From contig NZ_KB906430.1 of the NCBI RefSeq assembly GCF_000381345.1, positions 1-19,049 of the forward strand: a DNA stretch of 19,049 nt, given 5' to 3'. This stretch comes from Deinococcus apachensis DSM 19763 (GTDB lineage Bacteria; Deinococcota; Deinococci; Deinococcales; Deinococcaceae). The position numbers were made by a program, and so were the translations under genes. Shown here piece by piece: positions 6,014-15,804 of the stretch (its first letter is position 1; each line of letters starts with the position of its first letter). The notes below the pieces were generated by a model that made no database searches, was not told where the DNA came from, and was given only the letters and a program-made list of their open reading frames with translations.

Positions 6014-6071
6014 GACAACTTAAAATCGGCCGGGGCAACCCGTGCGGGTTCAAGTCCCGCTCTCGGCACCA
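6014..6071 (+). other. attR-like site: 3' half of tRNA-Leu(UAA), no 5' half
   Basis: From 6019 the sequence is the distal half of a leucine tRNA. It has the anticodon loop CTTAAAA (anticodon TAA), the 3' anticodon stem TCGGC, a long variable arm (GGGGCAACCC), the T arm GCGGG-TTCAAGT-CCCGC, the acceptor strand TCTCGGC, and ACCA ending at 6071. The expected 5' anticodon stem (GCCGA) is absent; the five bases before the loop are GACAA. No GCCGAGA acceptor strand, D arm or other 5' half precedes it. This is the footprint left when an element integrates in the anticodon loop and carries its own 3' half to keep the tRNA intact at the other end. The intact tRNA should be to the left of the window. 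Confidence 0.8.
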
Positions 6072-6073
6072 GC

Positions 6074-6099
6074 AAAGTCCGTCCAGTACGGGCTTTTTT
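6074..6099 (+). terminator. Rho-independent terminator of the tRNA-Leu locus
   Basis: AAAGTCCGT (6074-6082) pairs with ACGGGCTTT (6088-6096), including one G-U pair, around a 5-base loop, and is followed by a T run to 6099. It starts 3 bases after the tRNA CCA, so it is the original terminator of the interrupted tRNA gene. Confidence 0.8.
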
Positions 6100-6259
6100 A
6101 TTTTCCACCCGGTGATTTCCGACTGCCACAGCTCCCACACAGGCAGGGTTACCCCATCTGACGACCACTCCTCAGAGGGTGAAGACGGAGCTTCTCCCAG
6201 ACCGGAAGGCATGTGTGCAGCCGATTTTCCTTGCCATCACGCTCGCCTCTTCAGCCAGC

Positions 6260-6664
<405 letters not shown>

Positions 6665-6671
6665 TTATCCC

Positions 6672-6677
6672 AGCGTA
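6672..6677 (-). promoter_or_regulatory. -10 box TACGCT for the exported protein gene (leaderless)
   Basis: TACGCT is followed by 7 nt and then the ATG at 6664. No Shine-Dalgarno sequence fits in between. Confidence 0.55.
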
Positions 6678-6726
6678 GAGGGGGACCACATGCAAAGTTC
6701 TTACGGCTTCCCGCTCCCGGGTCAGC

Positions 6727-7728
<1,002 letters not shown>

Positions 7729-7759
7729 GGGTGAAGTGATGAGGCATAAGGGGTTGAGT

Positions 7760-7782
7760 GGGCGGGAGAGGGGGCGGCGGGG
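7760..7782 (+). other. G-quadruplex motif just upstream of zapE
   Basis: Four G tracts (7760-7762, 7764-7766, 7770-7774, 7779-7782) with loops of 1, 3 and 4 bases satisfy the G3+N1-7 rule on the plus strand. This is the template strand for zapE. It lies in the 115-bp gap between zapE and the S4 protein gene. Confidence 0.6.
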
Positions 7783-7843
7783 ACCGAAAGTGGGGGGGCG
7801 GCGAGAGCGGGGCCCCTTCTCCCCTCCCATCGCCGGGCGCCCG

Positions 7844-8545
<702 letters not shown>

Positions 8546-8552
8546 GGGGCGC

Positions 8553-8558
8553 AGGATA
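8553..8558 (-). promoter_or_regulatory. -10 box TATCCT for the S4 protein gene (leaderless)
   Basis: TATCCT, a 7-nt spacer (GCGCCCC), then the ATG at 8545. Confidence 0.6.
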
Positions 8559-8602
8559 GCGGGGAAACGGGGTGGGCGTGTCCGCGCCTGCCGCGCCTCC
8601 TC

Positions 8603-8608
8603 TACACT
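8603..8608 (+). promoter_or_regulatory. -10 box TACACT for the 143-aa gene (leaderless)
   Basis: TACACT, a 7-nt spacer (GGCCCCC), then the ATG at 8616. It diverges from the S4 gene promoter 45 bp away. Confidence 0.6.
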
Positions 8609-8615
8609 GGCCCCC

Positions 8616-9047
8616 ATGCACATCGCCGACCCGTACGGGGTGCCCGGGGCACCGCTGGAGACGCTGCACGCCATCCTCTCGCGGCTGGAGGGTATGAACC
8701 GCGCGGGCGGTCGGCTCATCCTGATCAGCGACCGGCAGGGGGACCGCCCCGCCACCCGCTACGCGGCCCTCCTCACGCTGGGCGACGAGGCCCTGATCAC
8801 CGCCCCCGCCTTCGGCCCGGAGTACGGCGTGGCGGGAGCGCAGGCGCTCGCCGACCTGACGCGCTGGGCGCAGGGGCGCGGCTGGCCCGTGCGCGAGACG
8901 ATCCTGCCGCCCCCCGACTTCGTGCGCGTTCTGGCCGAGCCGGATGAGGACGAGGTGGCCCGGCTAATCGCCGCGAGCAACCCCAGCGACCCGGCCATTT
9001 ACACCACCCCGCCCAAACCCCGCCCCGCCGACGACTGGGAGGAGTGA
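8616..9047 (+). CDS. Conserved-type hypothetical protein (143 aa)
   Basis: The start at ATG 8616 is fixed by the -10 box 7 nt upstream; the longer frame to 8463 overlaps the divergent gene. The protein is acidic, with MHIADPYGVPGAPLETLHAI followed by a mixed alpha/beta body (GGRLILISDRQGDRPATRYA, then AALLTLGDEALITAPAFGPE) and a proline-rich acidic tail ending PADDWEE. There is no signal peptide, membrane helix or cysteine. I do not recognise a domain. It ends 21 bases before rlmB and may be cotranscribed with it, although rlmB has its own -10 box. Confidence 0.78.
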   Translation: MHIADPYGVPGAPLETLHAILSRLEGMNRAGGRLILISDRQGDRPATRYAALLTLGDEALITAPAFGPEYGVAGAQALADLTRWAQGRGWPVRETILPPPDFVRVLAEPDEDEVARLIAASNPSDPAIYTTPPKPRPADDWEE

Positions 9048-9055
9048 GCCCCCGC

Positions 9056-9061
9056 TAGACT
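9056..9061 (+). promoter_or_regulatory. -10 box TAGACT for rlmB (leaderless)
   Basis: TAGACT, a 6-nt spacer (GCCCCC), then the ATG at 9068, all within 21 bp of the preceding stop codon. Confidence 0.6.
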
Positions 9062-9067
9062 GCCCCC

Positions 9068-9780
<713 letters not shown>

Positions 9781-9784
<4 letters not shown>

Positions 9785-10677
9785 CCCTGCGGGTCGAGAC
9801 CATCTCCAGCGAGCGCTTGACACTGGAGGTATTGCCCGAACTCGGCGCGAGTGTGTTGAACTTGCGGGCGGCCTCGGGCCGTCCAGTGCTGCGCCCCGTG
9901 GACCTGTCCAATGTGGAGACGAGCAGTCAGTGCGCGTGCTTCACCCTGCTGCCCTTCTCCAACCGCATCCGCGACGCGCGCTTCACCTTCGGGGGGCGGG
10001 AAGTTCAGCTCCGCCCGACGACGAAGGACGGACTGACCCAACACGGTGACGTGCGGAATCGCCCCTGGCAGGTCACGCGCCTCTCCGACCGGCACCTGCG
10101 CGCCGACTTCGACAGCCGGGACTTTCCCGACCTGAACTGGCCCTGGGCCTTCACCGCCCGGGTCGAGTACCTGCTGCACGGCCCGCACCTCGACCTCAGC
10201 GTGACCCTGACGAATGTGGACCACTCGGAGATGCCCGCCGGGATGGGCCTCCACCCGTACTTCCAGCGGCGGGAGGACGGCGTGGACCCCCGGCTGAGTT
10301 TCGACGCAGCGCTGATTTACGACACCGACGAGCGGCAGCTTCCAACGGGTGAGGCGCGCCCCGTCCGCCCGGACGAGGACTACCGGGCATCCCGCCAGAT
10401 CGGCGGCGAGCCCTTCGACCGGGTCTACACGGCCTGGGACGGCACCGCCCGCCTCGACTGGGGCACGCGCGCCCTCGTCTTGACGGCCGACACCGTGTTC
10501 TCGCACCTGGTGGTGTTCACGGCGCCGGACGGCAGCCTCGCCCTGGAACCCGTCAGCCATGCGACAGACGCCTTCAACCTGGCGGCGCGGGGCGTGGGCG
10601 GGATGGACATGCGGACGTTGAGCCCGGGGCAGAGCCTGGCGGGAGCCACGCGTATCTCACTGGAAGGCGAGTGGTAG
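9781..10677 (+). CDS. Aldose 1-epimerase (mutarotase, GalM-like)
   Basis: This is 298 aa from ATG 9781, which overlaps rlmB by 4 bases; longer frames upstream run through rlmB. Family landmarks are present: PFSNRIRDARF (substrate Arg near residue 62), LTQHGDVRNRPW (first His), GMGLHPYF (catalytic His near 158), and a catalytic Glu in LALEPVSHATDAFN (near 258). The protein interconverts alpha and beta anomers of aldose sugars in the cytoplasm. The exact sugar cannot be told; many members of this group act on unknown sugar substrates. Coupling to an rRNA methylase gene has no obvious functional logic. Confidence 0.85.
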
Positions 10678-10694
10678 GCGGCCGACTCAGCCCC

Positions 10695-10913
10695 CTACGC
10701 GCCCATCGTGGCGAGCAGCGCCCCGTCACCTCCCCGCAACTCGAAGCCGGGGCGGTCGCGGCTTTCCAGCCAGCGCAGGGCGTCGATCAGGTCGTCGGTC
10801 TCACGCACCGTCTCGGGACCGCCCGGACCCCGCCAGATCAGGCGGTACGCATGGGAGGCCGTGGGCGGGGTCCAGCGTTCGCCGCCGTCTTCCTTCACAA
10901 AAGCCCGTGACAT
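10695..10913 (-). CDS. Hypothetical 72-aa protein
   Basis: The ATG at 10913 starts MSRAFVKEDGGERWTPPTAS, then YRLIWRGPGGPETVRETDDL and DALRWLESRDRPGFELRGGD. It is a compact, probably alpha/beta, cytoplasmic protein without cysteines. A CACCCT 5 nt upstream is a poor -10 match. It is convergent with the epimerase gene, 17 bases apart. It lies 47 bases downstream of the protease gene on the same strand, so it may be transcribed from that gene. No family is recognised. Confidence 0.7.
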   Translation of the reverse strand: MSRAFVKEDGGERWTPPTASHAYRLIWRGPGGPETVRETDDLIDALRWLESRDRPGFELRGGDGALLATMGA

Positions 10914-10960
10914 GCCCCAGGGTGGAGCTCCCCGGTGAGGGGCAGCCGGGAGGAGCGTGA

Positions 10961-12040
<1,080 letters not shown>

Positions 12041-12046
12041 GGGGAG

Positions 12047-12052
12047 AGTGTA
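12047..12052 (-). promoter_or_regulatory. -10 box TACACT for the protease gene (leaderless GTG start)
   Basis: TACACT, a 6-nt spacer (CTCCCC), then GTG 12040. This decides the start, which would otherwise look internal. Confidence 0.6.
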
Positions 12053-12106
12053 GGTCCGCCCGGCACGCGACAGGGTGCCCAAAGGTACGGAGGCCCATGA
12101 GGACGC

Positions 12107-12112
12107 TAACCT
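12107..12112 (+). promoter_or_regulatory. -10 box TAACCT for the EVE gene (leaderless)
   Basis: TAACCT, a 7-nt spacer (CTCCCCT), then the ATG at 12120. It is divergent to the protease promoter, 55 bp away. Confidence 0.6.
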
Positions 12113-12119
12113 CTCCCCT

Positions 12120-12611
12120 ATGCCCCCCTCACCGCCGCAGTTCTGGCTGCTCAAGTCCGAGCCGGACGTGTTCGGGTTCGCCGACCTCGTGCGGGTGGGC
12201 CGGGAGGCATGGAACGGCGTGCGGAATTACCAGGCGCGCAATTTTCTGCGCCAGATGCGGGTGAGCGACCTCTGCCTCTTCTACCACTCCAGCACCCGGC
12301 TGACCGGCGTGGCGGGCGTGGCGCGGGTGGTGCGGGAGCCGTACCCGGACGACCTGCAATTCGACCCGGAGAGCGCCTACTTCGACCCCAACAGCACGCT
12401 GGAGAACCCACGCTGGAGCATGGTGGACGTGGTTCCCGTCCTGGCCTTCCCGGCCGTGCTGCCCCTGGAAACGCTCCGAACGCTTCCCGCGTGGCAGGAC
12501 TCGCCCCTGACGCGCAAGGGCAACCGCCTGAGTGTCCTGCCCGTGACGCTGGGGCAGTTCCGCGCCGTGCTGGAAGCCGCTGGAGTGGACCTCCGGGAGG
12601 TGGAGCGGTGA
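12120..12611 (+). CDS. EVE-domain protein
   Basis: This is 163 aa from ATG 12120. The N-terminus PQFWLLKSEPDVFGFADL and the segments AWNGVRNYQARNFLRQMRVS, LCLFYHSS and GVAGVARVVREPYPDD are the hallmark of bacterial EVE proteins, relatives of eukaryotic THYN1 within the PUA-like superfamily. The pocket of this fold binds modified bases such as methylcytosine, and EVE genes often accompany restriction or modification systems; this copy stands among housekeeping genes instead. The frame upstream to 12075 is rejected because the -10 box lies within it. Confidence 0.9.
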   Translation: MPPSPPQFWLLKSEPDVFGFADLVRVGREAWNGVRNYQARNFLRQMRVSDLCLFYHSSTRLTGVAGVARVVREPYPDDLQFDPESAYFDPNSTLENPRWSMVDVVPVLAFPAVLPLETLRTLPAWQDSPLTRKGNRLSVLPVTLGQFRAVLEAAGVDLREVER

Positions 12612-12669
12612 GAAGCGGCTTCCCTAACCCTGTCACGGTTCTGTTGGACCCCTACGGGCACACTGGCGC

Positions 12670-12783
12670 ATGGACCTCCTGCTTGCCGGACTGGTGATCG
12701 TCCTGTCGCTGCTGCTCACGGTGCAGGGTGAGCGTCGAGCCCCACAGTCCAGTGCCCTATGTGTCCGCTCTCAGCACGGATAA
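12670..12783 (+). CDS. Possible small membrane protein (37 aa)
   Basis: ATG 12670 opens MDLLLAGLVIVLSLLLTVQG, a perfect short transmembrane helix, then GERRAPQSSALCVRSQHG and a TAA at 12781. It lies alone in the 243-bp gap between the EVE and thyX genes. A CACACT 5 nt before the ATG is a weak -10. It could equally be the surviving 5' end of a longer gene. The tail shows no coding bias. Confidence 0.3.
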   Translation: MDLLLAGLVIVLSLLLTVQGERRAPQSSALCVRSQHG

Positions 12784-12814
12784 ATCTGCTGCCCAGACCA
12801 TCCCCAATGCTCGC

Positions 12815-12836
12815 CCGTCCCATCTCCCCGGGACGG
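12815..12836. repeat. Hairpin CCGTCCC/GGGACGG in front of the thyX promoter
   Basis: CCGTCCC (12815-12821) and GGGACGG (12830-12836) form a perfect 7-bp stem with an 8-base loop. The stem ends 4 bases before the thyX -10 box and covers the -35 position. It could be an operator or a terminator for the upstream gene; no T run follows. Confidence 0.55.
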
Positions 12837-12840
12837 ACGT

Positions 12841-12846
12841 TAAGCT
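12841..12846 (+). promoter_or_regulatory. -10 box TAAGCT for thyX (leaderless)
   Basis: TAAGCT, an 8-nt spacer (GGGGCGCG), then the ATG at 12855. Confidence 0.5.
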
Positions 12847-12854
12847 GGGGCGCG

Positions 12855-13559
12855 ATGACTGTGACCTCCGCCCATCCCCTGACCCTCTACCCCCTGGGCG
12901 ACGGCCTGGGCAGCGTCAGCCTCGTGCAGCATGTGGGCGACGACAAGATGATTACGAATGCGGCAAGAGTTTCCTTTGGTGGTGATTCAAACGCGCCACT
13001 CAGCCAAAAGGACGAAAAGTTGATCAGTTATCTGCTGCGGCATCAACACGGCAGTCCATTTGAACATAATCTAATTACTTTCAAAATTGTCTGCCCTATT
13101 TTTGTAGATCGACAGGTGGTGCGCCACAGGGTCGGCGTCTCAAAGAATGAGATTTCCGGAAGATATGTGGAGATGCAGGAACGCAACTTCACCCCGCCCT
13201 CCTTCCGAAAGCAGTCACCCAGCAATCGGCAGGCGAGCGTGGAGGATGACGGAACGCTCGATCAAGTGCAGGCGACTCAGATTTGGGAAGAAGCCTGGCG
13301 AAACGCCTTTAACGCGTATCAAGAACTCCTACGGCTGGGTGTCACGCGCGAGCAGGCACGGGGTGTATTGCCGCTGAGCTTATACACCGAATCGTATTAC
13401 ACCTTTAACGTACGCTCGTTGCTGCACTTCCTGGAATTGCGCGACCACGAGGGGGCGCAGTACGAGACACGCCTTTACGCCCGTGCAATGGCGCAACTCG
13501 CCGAGCCGCTTTTTCCGGTCACGTTCCGGGAGTGGCGGGCCCTGCACACGGGGGACTGA
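12855..13559 (+). CDS. thyX: Flavin-dependent thymidylate synthase
   Basis: This is 234 aa from ATG 12855. The ThyX signature RHRxxSxNExSxRY is present as RHRVGVSKNEISGRY at residues 90-104. Supporting motifs are SPFEHNLITFKI (residues 68-79) and a C-terminal segment RGVLPLSLYTESYYTFNVRS that carries FAD and dUMP contacts. It makes dTMP from dUMP with methylenetetrahydrofolate and NADPH through FAD, replacing ThyA. Codon use is strongly mixed: GC-rich in codons 1-31 and after about codon 192, but rich in ATT, AGA, AGG, GTA and CTA in between. This suggests a recombined central segment. Confidence 0.94.
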   Translation: MTVTSAHPLTLYPLGDGLGSVSLVQHVGDDKMITNAARVSFGGDSNAPLSQKDEKLISYLLRHQHGSPFEHNLITFKIVCPIFVDRQVVRHRVGVSKNEISGRYVEMQERNFTPPSFRKQSPSNRQASVEDDGTLDQVQATQIWEEAWRNAFNAYQELLRLGVTREQARGVLPLSLYTESYYTFNVRSLLHFLELRDHEGAQYETRLYARAMAQLAEPLFPVTFREWRALHTGD

Positions 13560-13622
13560 GCCGGTTCTCCCGGAGACATCCGGGTGGGCGGTCAAACGCT
13601 AAGGAGCGAGCGGGAGCAAATC

Positions 13623-13672
13623 CTCGCCGACGACGAACTCACCCTCGCCCGCATGGGGCGAGGGTCGGCGAG
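13623..13672. repeat. Nested hairpin repeat downstream of thyX
   Basis: The inner stem ACCCTCGCCC (13641-13650) / GGGCGAGGGT (13656-13665) is perfect over 10 bp with a GCATG loop. The outer stem CTCGCCGA (13623-13630) / TCGGCGAG (13665-13672) adds a further 7-8 bp with a one-sided 10-base bulge. It resembles the short palindromic GAGGG/CCCTC repeats seen again at 16108. The rest of the 13560-13866 gap holds only a -10 box at 13791 and a small hairpin CCCGG/CCGGG near 13569. Confidence 0.65.
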
Positions 13673-13790
13673 CCGTGCCGGGGAGAGGGGACACGCAGGC
13701 AGGATGTCCGATCTTCACCCGCAAGGCCCCTATCCGTCGCTGTGTGAGGCGGACCACGCAAAGTGTGACGCGGCGGTAACCGCCCCCTGT

Positions 13791-13796
13791 TAGACT
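13791..13796 (+). promoter_or_regulatory. -10 box TAGACT before the truncated ABC gene
   Basis: TAGACT lies 70 nt before the annotated ATG. A purine-rich AAAGGGGGGAGA at 13824-13835 precedes an out-of-frame ATG at 13836, so the original 5' end may also have been altered. Confidence 0.4.
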
Positions 13797-13866
13797 CCCC
13801 CCTGCACCACAATTGAGGGTTGGAAAGGGGGGAGAATGCCCACGCACTGGTCCACAGCGCGGCGCC

Positions 13867-14577
13867 ATGACGGCGGGCACAGCCCTGGAGGCGCGGCACC
13901 TCGTCGAGGATTTCTGGGGCTTTCGCGCCACGAACGACGTGAATCTCCAGATCCAGGAGGGCGAGGTTCACGCGTTCATCGGCCCGAACGGGGCGGGCAA
14001 GACTACACTGTTCAACCTGCTCTCGGCCTTCCTGCGACCTAGCGGCGGCGAGGGCAGGCTGTACGAGGAGCACATCGACACGCTGCCGCCGTATGCCATC
14101 GTGCGGCGGCAGCTTTCGCGCTCTTTCCAGATCAGCAGCATGTTTCCCAGCCTGACGGTGCGGGACAACGTGCTGGTGGCCCTGGAGTCCCCGACCCGCT
14201 TTCCAGGCCAGTTCTGGACTCCGCTCGCCCGGCTGGAGGCGCTGGGGCCGCGCGCCGATCAGAGTCTGGCGGATGTGGGCCTGGCCGGGGCGCCTTCACG
14301 GCTCGCCGCCCACCTCAGCCACGGCGAGAAGCGGCAGCTCGAAATCGGCCTCTCGCTCTCGCAGGACCCGCGTGTGCTGCTCCTCAACGAGCCGACGAGC
14401 GGCATGGGTTCGGAGGGCATTGCACGGGTGATCGCCCTCGTGCGGCAGGTGGCGCGGGGGCACACTGTCGTCCTCGTCGAGCACAACATGAGCGTGGTGG
14501 CCGAACTCGCCGACCGCATCACGGTCCTTCAGGGTCTCGCCTTCCCACCTGGGGATGCTCCGCTTCGCTCAGCATGA
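13867..14577 (+). pseudogene. LivG-like ABC transporter ATPase, C-terminally truncated and with altered Walker B
   Basis: This is 236 aa with the branched-chain amino acid (LivG) ATPase pattern. Walker A is GPNGAGKT (39-46), the Q-loop is SRSFQISSMFPSLTVRDNV, the signature is LSHGEKRQLEI (150-160), and the switch His is in LVEHNMSV (206). Walker B reads VLLLNEPTSGM: Asn174 replaces the magnesium-binding Asp. The normal C-terminus (a VLxxGxVxAEG strand, then a VxxAYLG tail) is missing. After DRITVLQ (residue 222) the frame enters GLAFPPGDAPLRSA, encoded by a dispersed-repeat-like sequence. No permease, binding protein or LivF partner is nearby. It is probably non-functional. Confidence 0.75.
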
Positions 14578-14580
14578 CAG
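14552..14580. repeat. Short repeat-like sequence at the broken end of the ABC gene
   Basis: GGATGCTCCGCTTCGCTCAG followed by CATGACA, with the inverted arms ATGCT and AGCAT, matches by eye a short palindromic sequence that recurs between genes in many bacterial genomes. It supplies the last codons and stop of the truncated ABC gene. Confidence 0.4.
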
Positions 14581-14588
14581 CCTCCCCC

Positions 14589-15044
14589 CTACTCCGCCCC
14601 CTCCCGGTCCTTTAGCCCCTGAATCTCCTCGATAAATCTCTCCAGGCTGTCGAAATCGCGGTAGACACTGGCAAAGCGGATGTAGGCCACGTCGTCGAGC
14701 GGGCGCAGGAAGGTCATGGCGCGGCGGCCGATCTCCTCGCTCCGCAACTCAGGCACGCCCACCTCGTCCTCGAAGCCGTAGGCGAAGGCGCGCAGGCGTT
14801 CGGGGTTAACGGGCCGCTTCTCGGTCGCCAGGGTCAGGCCGCGCAGCAGCTTGTCGGGGTTGAAGGCCTCGCGCTGGCCGCCACGCTTGAGGACCATCAG
14901 CGGCTCAAGCTGGGCGCGCTCGTAGGTGGTGAAGCGCCGGGCGCAGCCCAGGCACTCACGGCGGCGCCGGATGCTGGCCCCGTCGTCACTGGGGCGCGAA
15001 TTGACCACCCGCGAGTCGGGGGCGGAGCAGTAGGGGCACTTCAC
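14589..15044 (-). CDS. nrdR: Transcriptional repressor NrdR
   Basis: This is 151 aa, the standard length. The start is GTG 15044, overlapping the preceding stop by 4 bases (GTGA). The N-terminal zinc ribbon has two CxxC pairs (CPYC at 3-6, CLGC at 31-34) with the conserved DSRVVNSRPSDDGASIRRRR between them. The ATP-cone domain covers about 49-139 (MVLKRGGQREAFNPDKLLRG, then RVYRDF-like FASVYRDFDSLERF). NrdR senses ATP/dATP and represses ribonucleotide reductase genes by binding NrdR boxes. No nrd gene or NrdR box is visible in this window. It is convergent with the broken ABC gene, 11 bases apart. Confidence 0.95.
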   Translation of the reverse strand: MKCPYCSAPDSRVVNSRPSDDGASIRRRRECLGCARRFTTYERAQLEPLMVLKRGGQREAFNPDKLLRGLTLATEKRPVNPERLRAFAYGFEDEVGVPELRSEEIGRRAMTFLRPLDDVAYIRFASVYRDFDSLERFIEEIQGLKDREGAE

Positions 15045-15754
15045 CGCAGGGCCGCCTCCGGGGCGCGGACCCTGGGCACGGGGGGCAGGGGCACCTCCAG
15101 CACCGTGCCGCGCAGGTGGCGCAGGGCGGGCGTGGCGAGCGCGAGGACCGCCTCGGCGAGCGGGCGGTCGAGGGCCTCGTCCCCGCTGCTCGCCCGCGAG
15201 GGCAGCACGAGATTCACCCGCAGGTCCTCGTCGTGGGCGTGCTCCACCAGCCCGCGCAGTGCTCCGCGCTGGGGATGCGCCTGGAGCCCGGCCTCGTCCA
15301 GGTGAGGGCCGACGAGGGTGAGCCAGGTGCCGGGCAGGCGGCGGCGAACGATCTGTGCGATGGCGACGCTGCTCTTCACGTTGCAGTTGAACAGCTCCAT
15401 CCACTCGTTCTCGGAGAGCATGGTGAAGTTGGTGTGGGCGCGCTTGTCGGCCAGGTGGACGATGCCATGCAGGGCACCGAAGATTTCCAGGATACGGTTC
15501 TGAGCGCTGAGCCAGTCGAGCGGCACGCCCACGTCCGCCTTGATGGGAATCGCCGTGCCGCCCGCGAGTTCCAGACCGCTCGCGGCGGCGGCCAGCGTCT
15601 CGCTGTTGCCCCCGATCAGAACTACGCTCGCGCCCGCCCTGGCCAGCGCGGCGCTGATGGCCCGGCCATACCCCTGGTCCGCGCCCGTCACCGCGATAAC
15701 CTGCCCGGCCAGCACGGCTGAATCGGGAGAGGAAGGGGGTGAGGCGGAAGTCAT
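15041..15754 (-). CDS. SDR-family protein lacking the catalytic Tyr-Lys pair
   Basis: This is 237 aa with a Rossmann fold. TGADQGYG (23-30) is the SDR cofactor loop and the helix/strand pattern that follows fits the family. LFNCNVKSSVAI near 121-132 is the structural Asn region. The NNAG motif is replaced by VHLADK. The YxxxK active site is gone: where SYxxxK should lie, the sequence is GPHLDEAGLQAHPQRGALRG. It is therefore probably a binding or regulatory protein rather than an oxidoreductase. The start at ATG 15754 has TATGCT 6 nt upstream. Its stop overlaps nrdR, so both are coexpressed. Confidence 0.8.
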   Translation of the reverse strand: MTSASPPSSPDSAVLAGQVIAVTGADQGYGRAISAALARAGASVVLIGGNSETLAAAASGLELAGGTAIPIKADVGVPLDWLSAQNRILEIFGALHGIVHLADKRAHTNFTMLSENEWMELFNCNVKSSVAIAQIVRRRLPGTWLTLVGPHLDEAGLQAHPQRGALRGLVEHAHDEDLRVNLVLPSRASSGDEALDRPLAEAVLALATPALRHLRGTVLEVPLPPVPRVRAPEAALR

Positions 15755-15760
15755 GACCCC

Positions 15761-15766
15761 AGCATA
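15761..15766 (-). promoter_or_regulatory. -10 box TATGCT for the SDR-nrdR operon (leaderless)
   Basis: TATGCT, a 6-nt spacer (GGGGTC), then the ATG at 15754. Confidence 0.6.
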
Positions 15767-15804
15767 GCGCCCCCACCGGGAGGGCGGGGCACACCTTCAG
15801 TTCT

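Larger units (their letters stand above)
296..6071. mobile_element. Integrative element (right part), inserted in tRNA-Leu(UAA)
   Basis: The span contains an excisionase-like gene, a primase-like gene, a RepA-like ATPase and small overlapping genes in one operon, plus a divergent zinc-finger gene. It ends at a tRNA 3' fragment. Island genes start at Shine-Dalgarno sites or by stop/start overlap, unlike the leaderless chromosomal genes. No integrase, capsid or conjugation gene is in view, so it could be a phage satellite, an integrated plasmid or a remnant. The left end and integrase are probably beyond the IS110 copy, off window. Confidence 0.65.

Noticed and set aside
6014..6071. A complete functional tRNA-Leu gene
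   Set aside because: No 5' acceptor strand (GCCGAGA), D arm or matching 5' anticodon stem is found upstream.
5935..6168. Minus-strand ORF reading RAGLEPARVAP
   Set aside because: This is the well-known false translation of a tRNA 3' end; the bases are the tRNA-Leu remnant and its terminator.
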